DNA from: Eubacterium sp. | GTDB taxonomy: Bacteria; Bacillota; Clostridia; Peptostreptococcales; Anaerovoracaceae | NCBI GenBank assembly: GCA_017419895.1 | Contig: JAFOKI010000207.1 | Location: 1-13,332, forward strand | Direction: 5' to 3' | Length of the DNA stretch: 13,332 bases | Shown here: positions 1 to 7,168 of the stretch, in pieces | Numbering within the stretch: the stretch's first letter is position 1 | Layout: every line of letters starts with the position of its first letter | Position numbers and translations under genes: made by a program | The notes under the pieces: generated by a model | What the model was told of the DNA's origin: nothing | Database searches by the model: none | The model's input: only the letters and a program-made list of their open reading frames with translations

Positions 1-291
1 GTAATAGCAAAAAGACATAAGGTTTCAACGGAAAGCGTGGAAATAGCAATACGGCGAGCGATCAAGCGTGCCTGGGACTCAGGAAATGAGGAACTGAAAG
101 AACTGGTTAACCGCATGGAAATTGAAAAACCTACCAATAGGACATTGATATCTTATCTGGCGATTGGAGGCGTTAACTGTCACGGGAGTTTCTATAGAAA
201 AGATACTGAAGAAGTCAAGAAAAATAAGCCGCGTACAGCTGTTGGTGAACAATTAAAACTATCGATTGTATCGAACCTGAACGTATGGTAG
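1..291 (+). CDS. Spo0A-like transcription factor, C-terminal DNA-binding domain (5' end outside window)
   Basis: This is the 3' part of a gene that is open from the first base of the window, so its true start lies upstream; the GTG at 37 is only an internal codon. The visible 96 residues begin with a helix-turn-helix of the Spo0A C-terminal family. IAKRH is followed by the recognition-helix pattern SVExAIRxAIxxAWxxGN (about visible residues 11-29), and then KPTN and LISYLA, which match the KPTN-x-x-FI segment near the end of Spo0A. In Bacillus and Clostridium, Spo0A is the phosphorelay-controlled master regulator of sporulation and stationary phase; its receiver domain would be off the left edge. 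After LISYLA the frame continues about 42 residues, where the family normally ends within about a dozen, so the tail is unusual. The DUF896 gene follows after 22 bp. Spo0A itself and a divergent paralogue cannot be told apart here. Confidence 0.7.
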   Translation, partial: VIAKRHKVSTESVEIAIRRAIKRAWDSGNEELKELVNRMEIEKPTNRTLISYLAIGGVNCHGSFYRKDTEEVKKNKPRTAVGEQLKLSIVSNLNVW

Positions 292-302
292 AATAACTGC
301 TT

Positions 303-307
303 GGAGG
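303..307 (+). promoter_or_regulatory. Shine-Dalgarno site of the DUF896 gene
   Basis: GGAGG lies 6 nt before the ATG at 314. This is ideal spacing and supports that start. Confidence 0.8.
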
Positions 308-313
308 AAAATT

Positions 314-559
314 ATGATAACTAAAGAGCAGATAGACCGCATAAATGAACTGGCGAGAAAAGCGAAAACTCCTGAAGGACTGACGCTTGAGGAATTGGCT
401 GAAAGAGACTTTCTGAGGAAATCATACATCGAAGCATTCAGGGAAAATCTTAGATCCCAGCTCGAGCAGATTAAAATTGTCGAACAAGCCGAAGAAGCAA
501 TTGAAAAGGAAATAGAAGAAGAGCTGGACGAGATAGATGAATTGGAGAAATTCAGTTAA
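314..559 (+). CDS. DUF896 (UPF0291/YnzC family) small cytosolic protein
   Basis: The 81-residue protein starts with the DUF896 signature: an N-terminal helix with RINELARKAK (residues 9-18), a short turn (TPEGLT), then the helix EELAERDFLRKSYIEAFR (26-43) and the closing IKIV (53-56). In B. subtilis the homologue YnzC sits in the LexA-controlled yneA-yneB-ynzC operon; its biochemical role is not settled. The C-terminal part here (about 57-79) is a predicted helix very rich in Glu and Asp (13 acidic residues of 23), unlike the tail I recall for YnzC. The gene is 22 bp downstream of the Spo0A-like gene, so the two probably share a transcript. No lexA gene or obvious SOS box is visible, but the upstream region is cut off. 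Confidence 0.85.
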   Translation: MITKEQIDRINELARKAKTPEGLTLEELAERDFLRKSYIEAFRENLRSQLEQIKIVEQAEEAIEKEIEEELDEIDELEKFS

Positions 560-590
560 TGATCCCGTTCCGATATTTCTTCTATTTTTA

Positions 591-619
591 TGTTTAGAAA
601 AATATCAATAAGGTATAAT
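591..619 (+). promoter_or_regulatory. Candidate promoter for the iscS-iscU unit
   Basis: A perfect -10 box TATAAT occupies 614-619. The -35 region is weak: TTTAGA at 593-598 gives 15 bp spacing and TGTTTA at 591-596 gives 17 bp. Transcription would start near 626, giving a leader of about 50 nt before the ATG at 678. The weak -35 could mean that an activator is needed, but this is inference. Confidence 0.4.
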
Positions 620-639
620 TAAACCGTGAATAAAAATTA

Positions 640-677
640 GATCCCGGAATGGATCCTGAAAGGAGCCTATCGATCCA
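640..677 (+). promoter_or_regulatory. Leader of iscS with competing GGATC/GATCC pairing arms around the RBS
   Basis: Three related arms are present: GATCC at 640-644, GGATCC at 651-656 and GATCC at 672-676. The middle arm can pair with the first (5 bp, 6-nt loop) or with the third (TGGATC 650-655 with GATCCA 672-677, 6 bp). The second pairing places the SD AGGAG (661-665) inside its loop. The stems are short, so a switch is only a hypothesis. The SD to ATG distance is a long 12 nt. Confidence 0.3.
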
Positions 678-1841
678 ATGGACGAGAAGAGAACAGTATA
701 TCTTGACTATTCGGCTACGACACCAGTCAAGCCGGAGGTCCTTGAGCAGATGATACCATTTTTTACACAGAATTTCGGAAACCCCTCGAGTCTTTATCAG
801 CAGGGACTCTATGCCAAAATGGCTGTTGAAGAAGCCAGGGAAAAGGTTGCTGCGCTGATCAATGCCGAGCCAAGAGAAATCTATTTCACCGGCGGTGGAA
901 GTGAATCCGACAACTGGGTACTCGAAGGAATAGCTGACCAGCTCAAGAACAAAGGCAAACATATCATCACAAGCAAAATAGAGCATCATGCGATACTTCA
1001 TACCTGCGCTTATCTTGAAAAACACGGCTTCGACGTAACATATCTCGACGTCGACAAAGAAGGCTTTGTTACACCTGAAGTGCTGGAAGCCGCAATGAGA
1101 GACGATACCATACTTGTCAGCGTGATGGCAGTCAACAATGAGATCGGCACGATCGAGCCTATAAAAGAACTCGCTGAGGTCGCGCACAAACATGGAGCGC
1201 TTTTCCATACTGATGCAGTTCAGGCTGTGGGAAATATTCCTATCGACGTAAAAGAAATGGGCATAGATATGCTTTCGATGTCGTCTCACAAGATATATGG
1301 ACCTAAAGGGGAAGGCGGACTTTTCCTTAGAAAAGGCGTCAGGATCGGGAGCTTTATTCACGGCGGCGCGCAGGAAAATGGCAAGAGAGCAGGTACTGAG
1401 AATCTGGCCGGCATAGTCGGTTTCGGTGCGGCTGCTGAACTCGCGCGCAAAAATCTGGACAATCATATCGCTAATCTCACAAAAATCAGGAATCACATCA
1501 TAAAACGCGTCACAGAAGAGATTCCCGACGTGACAGTGAATGGAAGCCTCGAACACAGACATCCCGGCAATGCCAATTTCACTTTCAAATATATTGAAGG
1601 CGAATCAATTCTCATTCTCCTCGACAGTATGGGGGTTTCAGTTTCCACAGGATCTGCCTGCTCGTCAAAATCGCTTGAACCGTCTCACGTTCTTACAGCA
1701 ATAGGAGTCGATGTGGAATCAGTGCACGGATCCATAAGAATGACAGTCGGAGACATGACGACAATGGAAGATGCTGATTACGCGGTAGACTGCCTGAAGA
1801 AAGTCGTGGCAAGACTTCGCGAAATATCATCGCTTTGTTAG
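678..1841 (+). CDS. iscS: Cysteine desulfurase, IscS/NifS class I/II aminotransferase-fold
   Basis: This PLP enzyme turns cysteine into alanine and passes the persulfide sulfur to the scaffold encoded next door. At 387 residues it is close to the usual class size of about 390-400. The N-terminus YLDYSATTPV (8-17) is canonical and supports this start. The PLP site includes the HH pair at 103-104, D179 and Q182 in HTDAVQAVG, and the Schiff-base Lys at K205 in SSHKIYGPKG. The mobile-loop cysteine is C328 in STGSACSSK; the insertion-free active-site loop indicates a group I desulfurase. R354 in SIRMTVG would bind the substrate carboxylate. The SD (AGGAG, 661-665) is 12 nt from the ATG, longer than usual. 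iscU begins 24 bp after the stop. Related clostridial loci often have an Rrf2/IscR-type repressor in front; none is seen here, so control may differ. Confidence 0.96.
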   Translation: MDEKRTVYLDYSATTPVKPEVLEQMIPFFTQNFGNPSSLYQQGLYAKMAVEEAREKVAALINAEPREIYFTGGGSESDNWVLEGIADQLKNKGKHIITSKIEHHAILHTCAYLEKHGFDVTYLDVDKEGFVTPEVLEAAMRDDTILVSVMAVNNEIGTIEPIKELAEVAHKHGALFHTDAVQAVGNIPIDVKEMGIDMLSMSSHKIYGPKGEGGLFLRKGVRIGSFIHGGAQENGKRAGTENLAGIVGFGAAAELARKNLDNHIANLTKIRNHIIKRVTEEIPDVTVNGSLEHRHPGNANFTFKYIEGESILILLDSMGVSVSTGSACSSKSLEPSHVLTAIGVDVESVHGSIRMTVGDMTTMEDADYAVDCLKKVVARLREISSLC

Positions 1842-1865
1842 TAACGAATATCGGAGGTAAATAAA

Positions 1866-2303
1866 ATGCAGGGCAATTTGCAGTTATACAACGAAACAGT
1901 TATGGATCATTTCATGAATCCGAGAAATGTCGGCACTATAGATGATCCGGATGGTACCGGTATCTATGGAAGCCCGGTTTGTGGAGACATGATGCAGGTC
2001 CAGATCAAAGTAGATGAGAATGATATCATTACCGATTGTAAATTCAAGACATTCGGCTGCGGCAGCGCTATCGCTTCGTCAAGTATGGCTACAACGATGA
2101 TCATCGGCAAAAGCGTTGAGGAAGCTCTTGAAATCGGGAATAAGACCATCGTAAACGAACTGGGCGGACTTCCCGCAGTCAAGATCCACTGCTCGATCCT
2201 GGCGGATCACGCGATAAAGAACGCGATTTACGACTATGCGGTAAAGAACGGCAAGACATATAAAGCGCTCGAAGGTTATGATCCTACAGCCGACGAAGAC
2301 TGA
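1866..2303 (+). CDS. iscU: Iron-sulfur cluster scaffold, IscU/NifU N-terminal type
   Basis: The protein has 145 residues, the normal length of a single-domain IscU-type scaffold on which [2Fe-2S] clusters are built from IscS sulfur. The three ligand cysteines are C39 (in GSPVCGD, with D41), C65 (in TFGCGSAIASS) and C109 (in KIHCS, preceded by H108). The N-terminal VMDHFMNPRNVG (12-23) is the typical start of the fold. There is no C-terminal Nfu domain and no central NifU ferredoxin domain. The LPAVKIHCS motif (102-110) corresponds to the region that HscA recognises as LPPVK in proteobacteria. An SD GGAGG (1853-1857) lies 8 nt before the ATG. The gene ends the iron-sulfur unit; a terminator follows about 70 bp later. 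In relatives named NifU-like, the same protein serves general Fe-S assembly rather than nitrogenase. Confidence 0.95.
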   Translation: MQGNLQLYNETVMDHFMNPRNVGTIDDPDGTGIYGSPVCGDMMQVQIKVDENDIITDCKFKTFGCGSAIASSSMATTMIIGKSVEEALEIGNKTIVNELGGLPAVKIHCSILADHAIKNAIYDYAVKNGKTYKALEGYDPTADED

Positions 2304-2372
2304 TAATTCCCACCGTTTCTTTTACAGCTGAAAAAGTAGAAAAAGTAGTTTGATATTTTCGTTGATATTCAC

Positions 2373-2400
2373 AAAAGGCACATACAAAGGTGCCTTTTTT
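2373..2400 (+). terminator. Intrinsic terminator after iscU
   Basis: AAAAGGCAC (2373-2381) pairs perfectly with GTGCCTTTT (2390-2398) around an 8-nt loop, and the descending arm runs into six T (2395-2400). It closes the iscS-iscU transcript. Confidence 0.88.
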
Positions 2401-2467
2401 GTGTTAAAATATTTAAGTTATGAGGTCAATAACCGCATGAGCGGTAATATATGCAGTGAGGTCATTT
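2401..2467 (+). promoter_or_regulatory. Leader of the phosphohexomutase gene: small hairpin and repeated octamer
   Basis: Between the terminator and the start codon lies a hairpin ACCGC-ATGA-GCGGT (2432-2445). The octamer TGAGGTCA occurs at 2421-2428 and again at 2457-2464, 36 bp apart and flanking the hairpin; the second copy carries the SD. TAAAAT at 2405-2410 is a possible -10, but no good -35 is visible because it would fall inside the terminator. Promoter location is uncertain. Confidence 0.3.
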
Positions 2468-4126
2468 ATGAATGATTATTTAGCATTAAAAGAAGCCGCA
2501 GAAAAAGAATTCCAGAGATGGATCGCGTTTACGTACGACAACGATAAATTCAGACAGAAGCTGCTTAAACTGTACGGCAACGATGAAGAGATCGTGGATG
2601 CCTTTTATACGGATCTTAATTTCGGCACTTCCGGAATCAGAGGGATACTCGGTCCCGGAACGAACAGAATAAATGAATACGTTATTGGAAGAGCAACGCA
2701 GGGTCTCGCGAATTACCTGAACAAGTATACTGAGCATTTTAATTCCGTCGTTATCGCATACGACAGCAGGGAAGGCTCCGAATACTTCGCGCGCGAAACT
2801 GCGGCAGTACTGAGAGGAAACGGTATCAGGCCTTTCATTTTCAGGGAACTGACTCCGGTATCAGTGCTTTCATACGCCATAAGATACCTTAAGTGCACGA
2901 TGGGTATCATGATAACGGCAAGCCATAATCCGAAAGTATATAACGGATACAAAATATACAACAGTGAAGGCTATCAGGTAGTCGGTGAAGAAGCAAGACG
3001 CATCATGGAAGAAATCGAACTGGTCGATTACTTCACAGGCGTCAGAAGAAAAGAAGATAAGGGAATTCTTGAGGTTTCGAACCAGGTCAGAGAAAACTTT
3101 ATCCGTGATCTAGTGAACTCGATGCCGAAATACGATATCGAACAGATCAATGGTCTCAAAACGATATACACACCGCTTTACGGAACGGGAAACAAATTCG
3201 TAAAAGCCGCATTCAGAACTATCGGGTATAAGAATTTCAACGAAGTATCGTCACAGACCAAACCAGATCCGGATTTTCCGACATGTCCTGTTCCGAATCC
3301 AGAAAGGATACTCGCATATGACGAGGGATTCCGCGTTCTGGAGGAAGATGACGCCGATATCATAATCGCAACGGATCCTGATGCGGACCGTGTTGGCGCA
3401 GCGCTCATCCATGACGGCATGCGCACTCTAATAACGGGAAACCAGCTTGGTATATTGATGCTCGATTATCTTTGTCACATGAGCCCGCCGAAACCCGGAC
3501 AGCTGGTATTTAAGAGTATCGCAACTTCACCGCTTGTTAACACCATGGCTGAGAAGTACGGATTCAGGGTTGTGAATACGCTTACCGGATTTAAGTATAT
3601 CGGCCAGCAGATAGCTGCTCTTGACAAAGCAGGCCATGCATCTGAATACTATTTCGGTTTTGAGGAAAGCAATAGTTTCCTTGCGTCACCGTTCATCAGG
3701 GAAAAGGACGGAATCAGCGGAGCGCTCTTGATTGTGCAGATGGCAGCTTTCCATAAAGCACAGGGGAAGGACTTGATCGACAGGCTGAACGAACTCTACG
3801 CCGAGCTCGGTCCGTGTCAGGATAAACAGCGCAATTATTTCTTCAGTGGAGCTGAAGGAAAAGAAAAGATGAAAGAGATCATGACTGTCTTCCGCGGTAT
3901 GAAGGAAGGGATGCTGGGAGAACACAAGATCGCAAGAATGACGGATTATCAAACCGAGACAGGTCTTCCTCATGCAAACGTCATTTCATTCGATTTCACA
4001 GATGGCAGCAAAGTCATAATCAGGCCGAGCGGAACCGAATCAAAACTAAAAGTATACTCATTCGAACGTACGGAATTTACAGACGTCGAAAAAGAAATAG
4101 TAAGGATAATCAGAAGATTTGAATAG
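2468..4126 (+). CDS. Phosphoglucomutase/phosphomannomutase (alpha-D-phosphohexomutase family)
   Basis: This cytosolic enzyme interconverts hexose 1- and 6-phosphates and so feeds cell-wall and glycan sugar-nucleotide synthesis. The chosen start gives 552 residues, typical of the Firmicute PgcA-like subgroup. All four family sites are present in order: FGTSGIRG (52-59); the phosphoserine loop TASHNPKVYNGYK with S152; the magnesium loop ATDPDADRVG with D303, D305 and D307; the sugar-specificity loop GFEES (397-401); and the phosphate-binding RPSGTESK (519-526). An in-frame GTG at 2456 would add four residues, but GTGAGG there is better read as the SD, 6 nt before the ATG at 2468. alaS starts 22 bp after the stop, so the two are probably co-transcribed. 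Substrate choice between glucose and mannose phosphates cannot be fixed from sequence; the length and the GFEES loop favour glucose. Confidence 0.93.
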   Translation: MNDYLALKEAAEKEFQRWIAFTYDNDKFRQKLLKLYGNDEEIVDAFYTDLNFGTSGIRGILGPGTNRINEYVIGRATQGLANYLNKYTEHFNSVVIAYDSREGSEYFARETAAVLRGNGIRPFIFRELTPVSVLSYAIRYLKCTMGIMITASHNPKVYNGYKIYNSEGYQVVGEEARRIMEEIELVDYFTGVRRKEDKGILEVSNQVRENFIRDLVNSMPKYDIEQINGLKTIYTPLYGTGNKFVKAAFRTIGYKNFNEVSSQTKPDPDFPTCPVPNPERILAYDEGFRVLEEDDADIIIATDPDADRVGAALIHDGMRTLITGNQLGILMLDYLCHMSPPKPGQLVFKSIATSPLVNTMAEKYGFRVVNTLTGFKYIGQQIAALDKAGHASEYYFGFEESNSFLASPFIREKDGISGALLIVQMAAFHKAQGKDLIDRLNELYAELGPCQDKQRNYFFSGAEGKEKMKEIMTVFRGMKEGMLGEHKIARMTDYQTETGLPHANVISFDFTDGSKVIIRPSGTESKLKVYSFERTEFTDVEKEIVRIIRRFE

Positions 4127-4148
4127 GTAAAACGGAGAGGGTAAAATC

Positions 4149-6764
4149 ATGAAACAACTTGGACTTAACGAACTCAGGAGTATGTTCCGCGAATTCTTTG
4201 TGAGCAAGGATCATTATCCTGCAAAGAGCGCCTCCCTCATTCCAAAGAATGACAAGTCGCTTCTCATCATAAACTCGGGAATGGCTCCTCTCAAACCGTA
4301 TTTTTCAGGCGCAGAGACACCCCCGAGCAAAAGAATGACCACATGCCAGAAATGCATAAGAACTGGCGATATCGAAAACGTCGGCATCACCGCAAGACAC
4401 GGCACATTCTTCGAAATGCTCGGCAACTTCTCGTTTGGTGATTATTTCAAACGCGAATCGCTGAATTGGGGATGGGAATTCATTACAAAATGGCTTGAGC
4501 TGCCTGAAGATAAGCTTTGGGCTACCATATATGAAAACGACGAGGAAGCTCATGACATCTGGCGCGAGATCGGCATGCCGGAAGAGAAAATCGTTCGTCT
4601 CGGAAAAGACGACAACTTCTGGGAAATCGGGCTCGGTCCCTGCGGTCCTTGTTCTGAGATATATTACGACAGAGGTGAGAAATACGGCTGCGGAAGACCG
4701 GACTGTAAACCCGGATGCGACTGCGACAGATATATAGAGTTCTGGAACCACGTATTCACACAGTATTCGAAAGAACCGGACGGAAGTTATTCGGATCTCG
4801 AACATAAGAATATCGATACCGGTCTCGGCCTTGAAAGAATCGCATGCATCATGCAGAGCGTAGATTCAATATTCGATATCGACACAGTAAGACATATCCT
4901 AAACGGTGTTGTTAAGCTTTCCGGCAAGAGCTATGAGACCGGTAATGTTAAAAATGACATCTCCATTAGGATCATCACCGACCATCTCCGTTCGATGGTA
5001 TTCATGATCGCTGACGATATCCGTCCTTCCAATGAAGGAAGGGGTTATGTTCTCAGAAGACTTATAAGAAGAGCGATCAGACACGGAAAACTTCTCGGAA
5101 TAGAAGGAACATTCCTTTCAGATCTTGCTGAAAAGGTTATCGAGGTTTCCGGTGAAGCATATCCCGAGCTTGTCGAAAGACGTGACTTCATCAAGAAGAC
5201 CATCAAGAGCGAAGAAGAACGTTTCGAAAAGACTCTCGATCAGGGAATGGGAATTATTGATGATTACCTGAAAGACATGAAATCGAACGGAAGTGCCGTG
5301 CTCGACGGAGAACGCGTTTTCAAACTTTACGATACATATGGGTTCCCGGTAGAAATGACCGAGGAAATCATGAAAGAAAACGGTTTCACCATCGATATGG
5401 ATGGCTTCGAGAAACGAATGGAAGAGCAGCGTGAAACAGGAAGAAGCAATGTAAACTTCACTGAAGACGACGCGTGGAAAGACGCTGCTCCGTCAGATCT
5501 CGACGAGACTGTATTTACCGGTTATGACGAGACAAAGACGATAGCTACAGTTCTTGCCGTGTACAAAAATGGCGCAGAAGCTGATTCTGCCGAAAAAGGT
5601 GATACCGCTGTGGTTTATCTCGACAAAACGCCATTCTATACGGAGAGCGGCGGTCAGGTATCTGATAATGGTTTTATGTCTACCAACACTTTTGACTCGG
5701 TAGTTACTGAACTCAAGAAGAACAACGGACTTGTAGCACATACCATCAGAGTTACTGAAGGCCGGATCGAGAAAGGCATGAAGGTCGGATGCTTTGTGAA
5801 TATCTACAAGAGAAATTCGACAGCGAGAAACCACACGGCTACGCATCTACTCCAGGCTGCTTTGAGAGAAGTGCTTGGAAGCCACGTTGAGCAGTCCGGA
5901 TCTAGAAATGACGAGAACACACTCAGATTCGACTTTACTCATTTTGAAGCTATGACACCGGAGCAGCTAAATGACGTCGAGATGCTCGTAAACCAGAAGA
6001 TCATGGAATTCATACCTGTGACGACGGAGGTCATGAGCCTTGAAGAAGCAAAGGCTTCCGGGGCGATGGCATTGTTCTCCGAAAAATACGGTGATGAAGT
6101 AAGAGTCGTTAAATGCGGTGATTTCAGCACAGAACTCTGCGGCGGCACACATGTCGCGAATACAGGCGAAATAGGGGCTTTCAGGATCGTTTCCGAGACC
6201 GGAATCGCAGCCGGAATTAGACGAATAGAGGCTGTTACCGGTATGGGCATTTTCTTGAGAGAAAAGAAAGCCGATCAGCTAATCAATGCTGTATCCGGCA
6301 CTTTCAAGACTACACCCGAAAATCTTGAGACAAAGGCTGCTCAGACCGCTGATGAACTTAAAGCTCTGAGAAAAGAAATCGCCAAAGTCAAGAAAGACAG
6401 CATGTTCTCGGGAGTTGACGGAATGATTTCAGGTGCCAAGGACATAAACGGTGTAAGACTTATAACTGCAAAATTCGAAGATACCGATACCGCTGATCTC
6501 AGAGAACTCGCAGACAGAATCAAGGAGAAAGTCAAGAAGACAGTTGTCGTGCTCGCGTCCGACAATGACGGAAAAGTCGTGCTCATAGTTACTGTCACCG
6601 ATGACCTCCTTGACCAGGGTTACCATGCCGGCAAACTCATTAAAGAGATCGCTAAAACAGTTGGCGGCGGTGGCGGTGGAAAAGCAGATATGGCGCAGGC
6701 CGGAGGCAAAGATCCGAGCGGTATACAGAAAGCATTCGAATACGCTGAAATGCTCATATCTTAA
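4149..6764 (+). CDS. alaS: Alanine--tRNA ligase
   Basis: The enzyme charges tRNA-Ala and hydrolyses mischarged Ser- or Gly-tRNA-Ala. Its 871 residues match the bacterial norm of about 875. The class II catalytic core is N-terminal, with the NSGMAPLKPYF strand (42-52), motif 2 around ARHGTFFEMLGNFSFGDYF (82-100) and motif 3 around GLGLERI (225-231). A cysteine-rich segment (C181, C186, C190, C192) in the core occurs in other clostridial AlaRS as I recall them. The editing domain carries the zinc ligands H562 and H566 (HTATH) and C664 and H668 (CGGTH). The C-terminal DHHA1-type domain has a glycine-rich stretch (839-844). An SD GGAGAGG (4134-4140) lies 8 nt from the ATG. The preceding gap of 22 bp leaves no room for a T-box leader. 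No terminator is visible after the gene. Confidence 0.98.
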   Translation: MKQLGLNELRSMFREFFVSKDHYPAKSASLIPKNDKSLLIINSGMAPLKPYFSGAETPPSKRMTTCQKCIRTGDIENVGITARHGTFFEMLGNFSFGDYFKRESLNWGWEFITKWLELPEDKLWATIYENDEEAHDIWREIGMPEEKIVRLGKDDNFWEIGLGPCGPCSEIYYDRGEKYGCGRPDCKPGCDCDRYIEFWNHVFTQYSKEPDGSYSDLEHKNIDTGLGLERIACIMQSVDSIFDIDTVRHILNGVVKLSGKSYETGNVKNDISIRIITDHLRSMVFMIADDIRPSNEGRGYVLRRLIRRAIRHGKLLGIEGTFLSDLAEKVIEVSGEAYPELVERRDFIKKTIKSEEERFEKTLDQGMGIIDDYLKDMKSNGSAVLDGERVFKLYDTYGFPVEMTEEIMKENGFTIDMDGFEKRMEEQRETGRSNVNFTEDDAWKDAAPSDLDETVFTGYDETKTIATVLAVYKNGAEADSAEKGDTAVVYLDKTPFYTESGGQVSDNGFMSTNTFDSVVTELKKNNGLVAHTIRVTEGRIEKGMKVGCFVNIYKRNSTARNHTATHLLQAALREVLGSHVEQSGSRNDENTLRFDFTHFEAMTPEQLNDVEMLVNQKIMEFIPVTTEVMSLEEAKASGAMALFSEKYGDEVRVVKCGDFSTELCGGTHVANTGEIGAFRIVSETGIAAGIRRIEAVTGMGIFLREKKADQLINAVSGTFKTTPENLETKAAQTADELKALRKEIAKVKKDSMFSGVDGMISGAKDINGVRLITAKFEDTDTADLRELADRIKEKVKKTVVVLASDNDGKVVLIVTVTDDLLDQGYHAGKLIKEIAKTVGGGGGGKADMAQAGGKDPSGIQKAFEYAEMLIS

Positions 6765-6784
6765 CAATTTGAGTTACTAAATCA

Positions 6785-6813
6785 TTGAAGAAAATACGCA
6801 TGCATTGTATAAT
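6785..6813 (+). promoter_or_regulatory. Sigma-A type promoter for ireB
   Basis: TTGAAG (6785-6790) is separated by exactly 17 bp from a perfect TATAAT (6808-6813). This gives ireB an mRNA starting near 6820, independent of alaS. Confidence 0.75.
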
Positions 6814-6851
6814 AAAGAGTAAGTATTGATATTCACTCGGAGGTTCCCGTC

Positions 6852-7097
6852 ATGGAAAGAAAAACAATAATGTTCGACGCCAGCAAGACTCAGAACAAGA
6901 CCACAAGAGAGATCCTGGAATCGGTCTATGCCGCGCTGGAAGAAAGAGGATACAACGGTATCGACCAGATGGTGGGGTATATCCTCTCGGGTGACCCGTC
7001 ATACATAACGAGCCACAACAACGCAAGGCTCATGATAAGCCGTATAGACAGAGACGCTCTGGTAGAAGAGATACTGAAGGCATATCTGAAAAAATAG
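6852..7097 (+). CDS. ireB: IreB family regulatory phosphoprotein (UPF0297/YrzL)
   Basis: The 81-residue product matches the IreB family throughout: TIMFDASKT (5-13), TREILESVYAALEERGYN (18-35) and the hallmark GYILSGDPSYITSHNNAR (42-59), ending in ALVEEILKAYLKK. In Enterococcus faecalis, IreB is a small dimeric protein phosphorylated by the PASTA kinase IreK and acts as a negative regulator of cephalosporin resistance; a similar link to envelope signalling is inferred here. The N-terminal Thr (T5) is a plausible phosphosite by position but not proven. A GGAGG SD sits 8 nt before the ATG, a consensus-like promoter lies about 40 bp upstream, and a strong terminator follows 9 bp after the stop. 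The gene can therefore be expressed alone. The alaS-ireB-ruvX order is conserved in many Firmicutes. Confidence 0.95.
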   Translation: MERKTIMFDASKTQNKTTREILESVYAALEERGYNGIDQMVGYILSGDPSYITSHNNARLMISRIDRDALVEEILKAYLKK

Positions 7098-7106
7098 CTC
7101 GTTATA

Positions 7107-7132
7107 GGCAGGTCATTTGACCTGCCTTTTTT
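7107..7132 (+). terminator. Intrinsic terminator after ireB, abutting ruvX
   Basis: GGCAGGTCA (7107-7115) and TGACCTGCC (7118-7126) form a GC-rich stem with a tiny loop, in practice 8 bp with a 4-nt loop, followed by TTTTTT (7127-7132). It lies only about 30-40 bp before the ruvX start, so ruvX must depend on read-through or on another promoter. Confidence 0.9.
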
Positions 7133-7168
7133 ATGGAACTTATCGCCTTCGGCTTTTATATGCGGCAA

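Noticed and set aside
594..1562. Open frame of 322 codons on the minus strand opposite iscS
   Set aside because: It lies fully across a well-supported desulfurase gene, has no family resemblance and has no RBS; it is a codon-usage shadow.
2420..2440. Seven-codon leader reading frame (MRSITA) before the phosphohexomutase gene
   Set aside because: It has no SD and no run of regulatory codons, so it is not listed as a gene; it is mentioned only under the octamer finding.
4127..4148. T-box riboswitch before alaS
   Set aside because: The gap is only 22 bp and holds just the SD; any T-box would have to lie before the phosphohexomutase gene, where no terminator-antiterminator pair or T-box core was seen.
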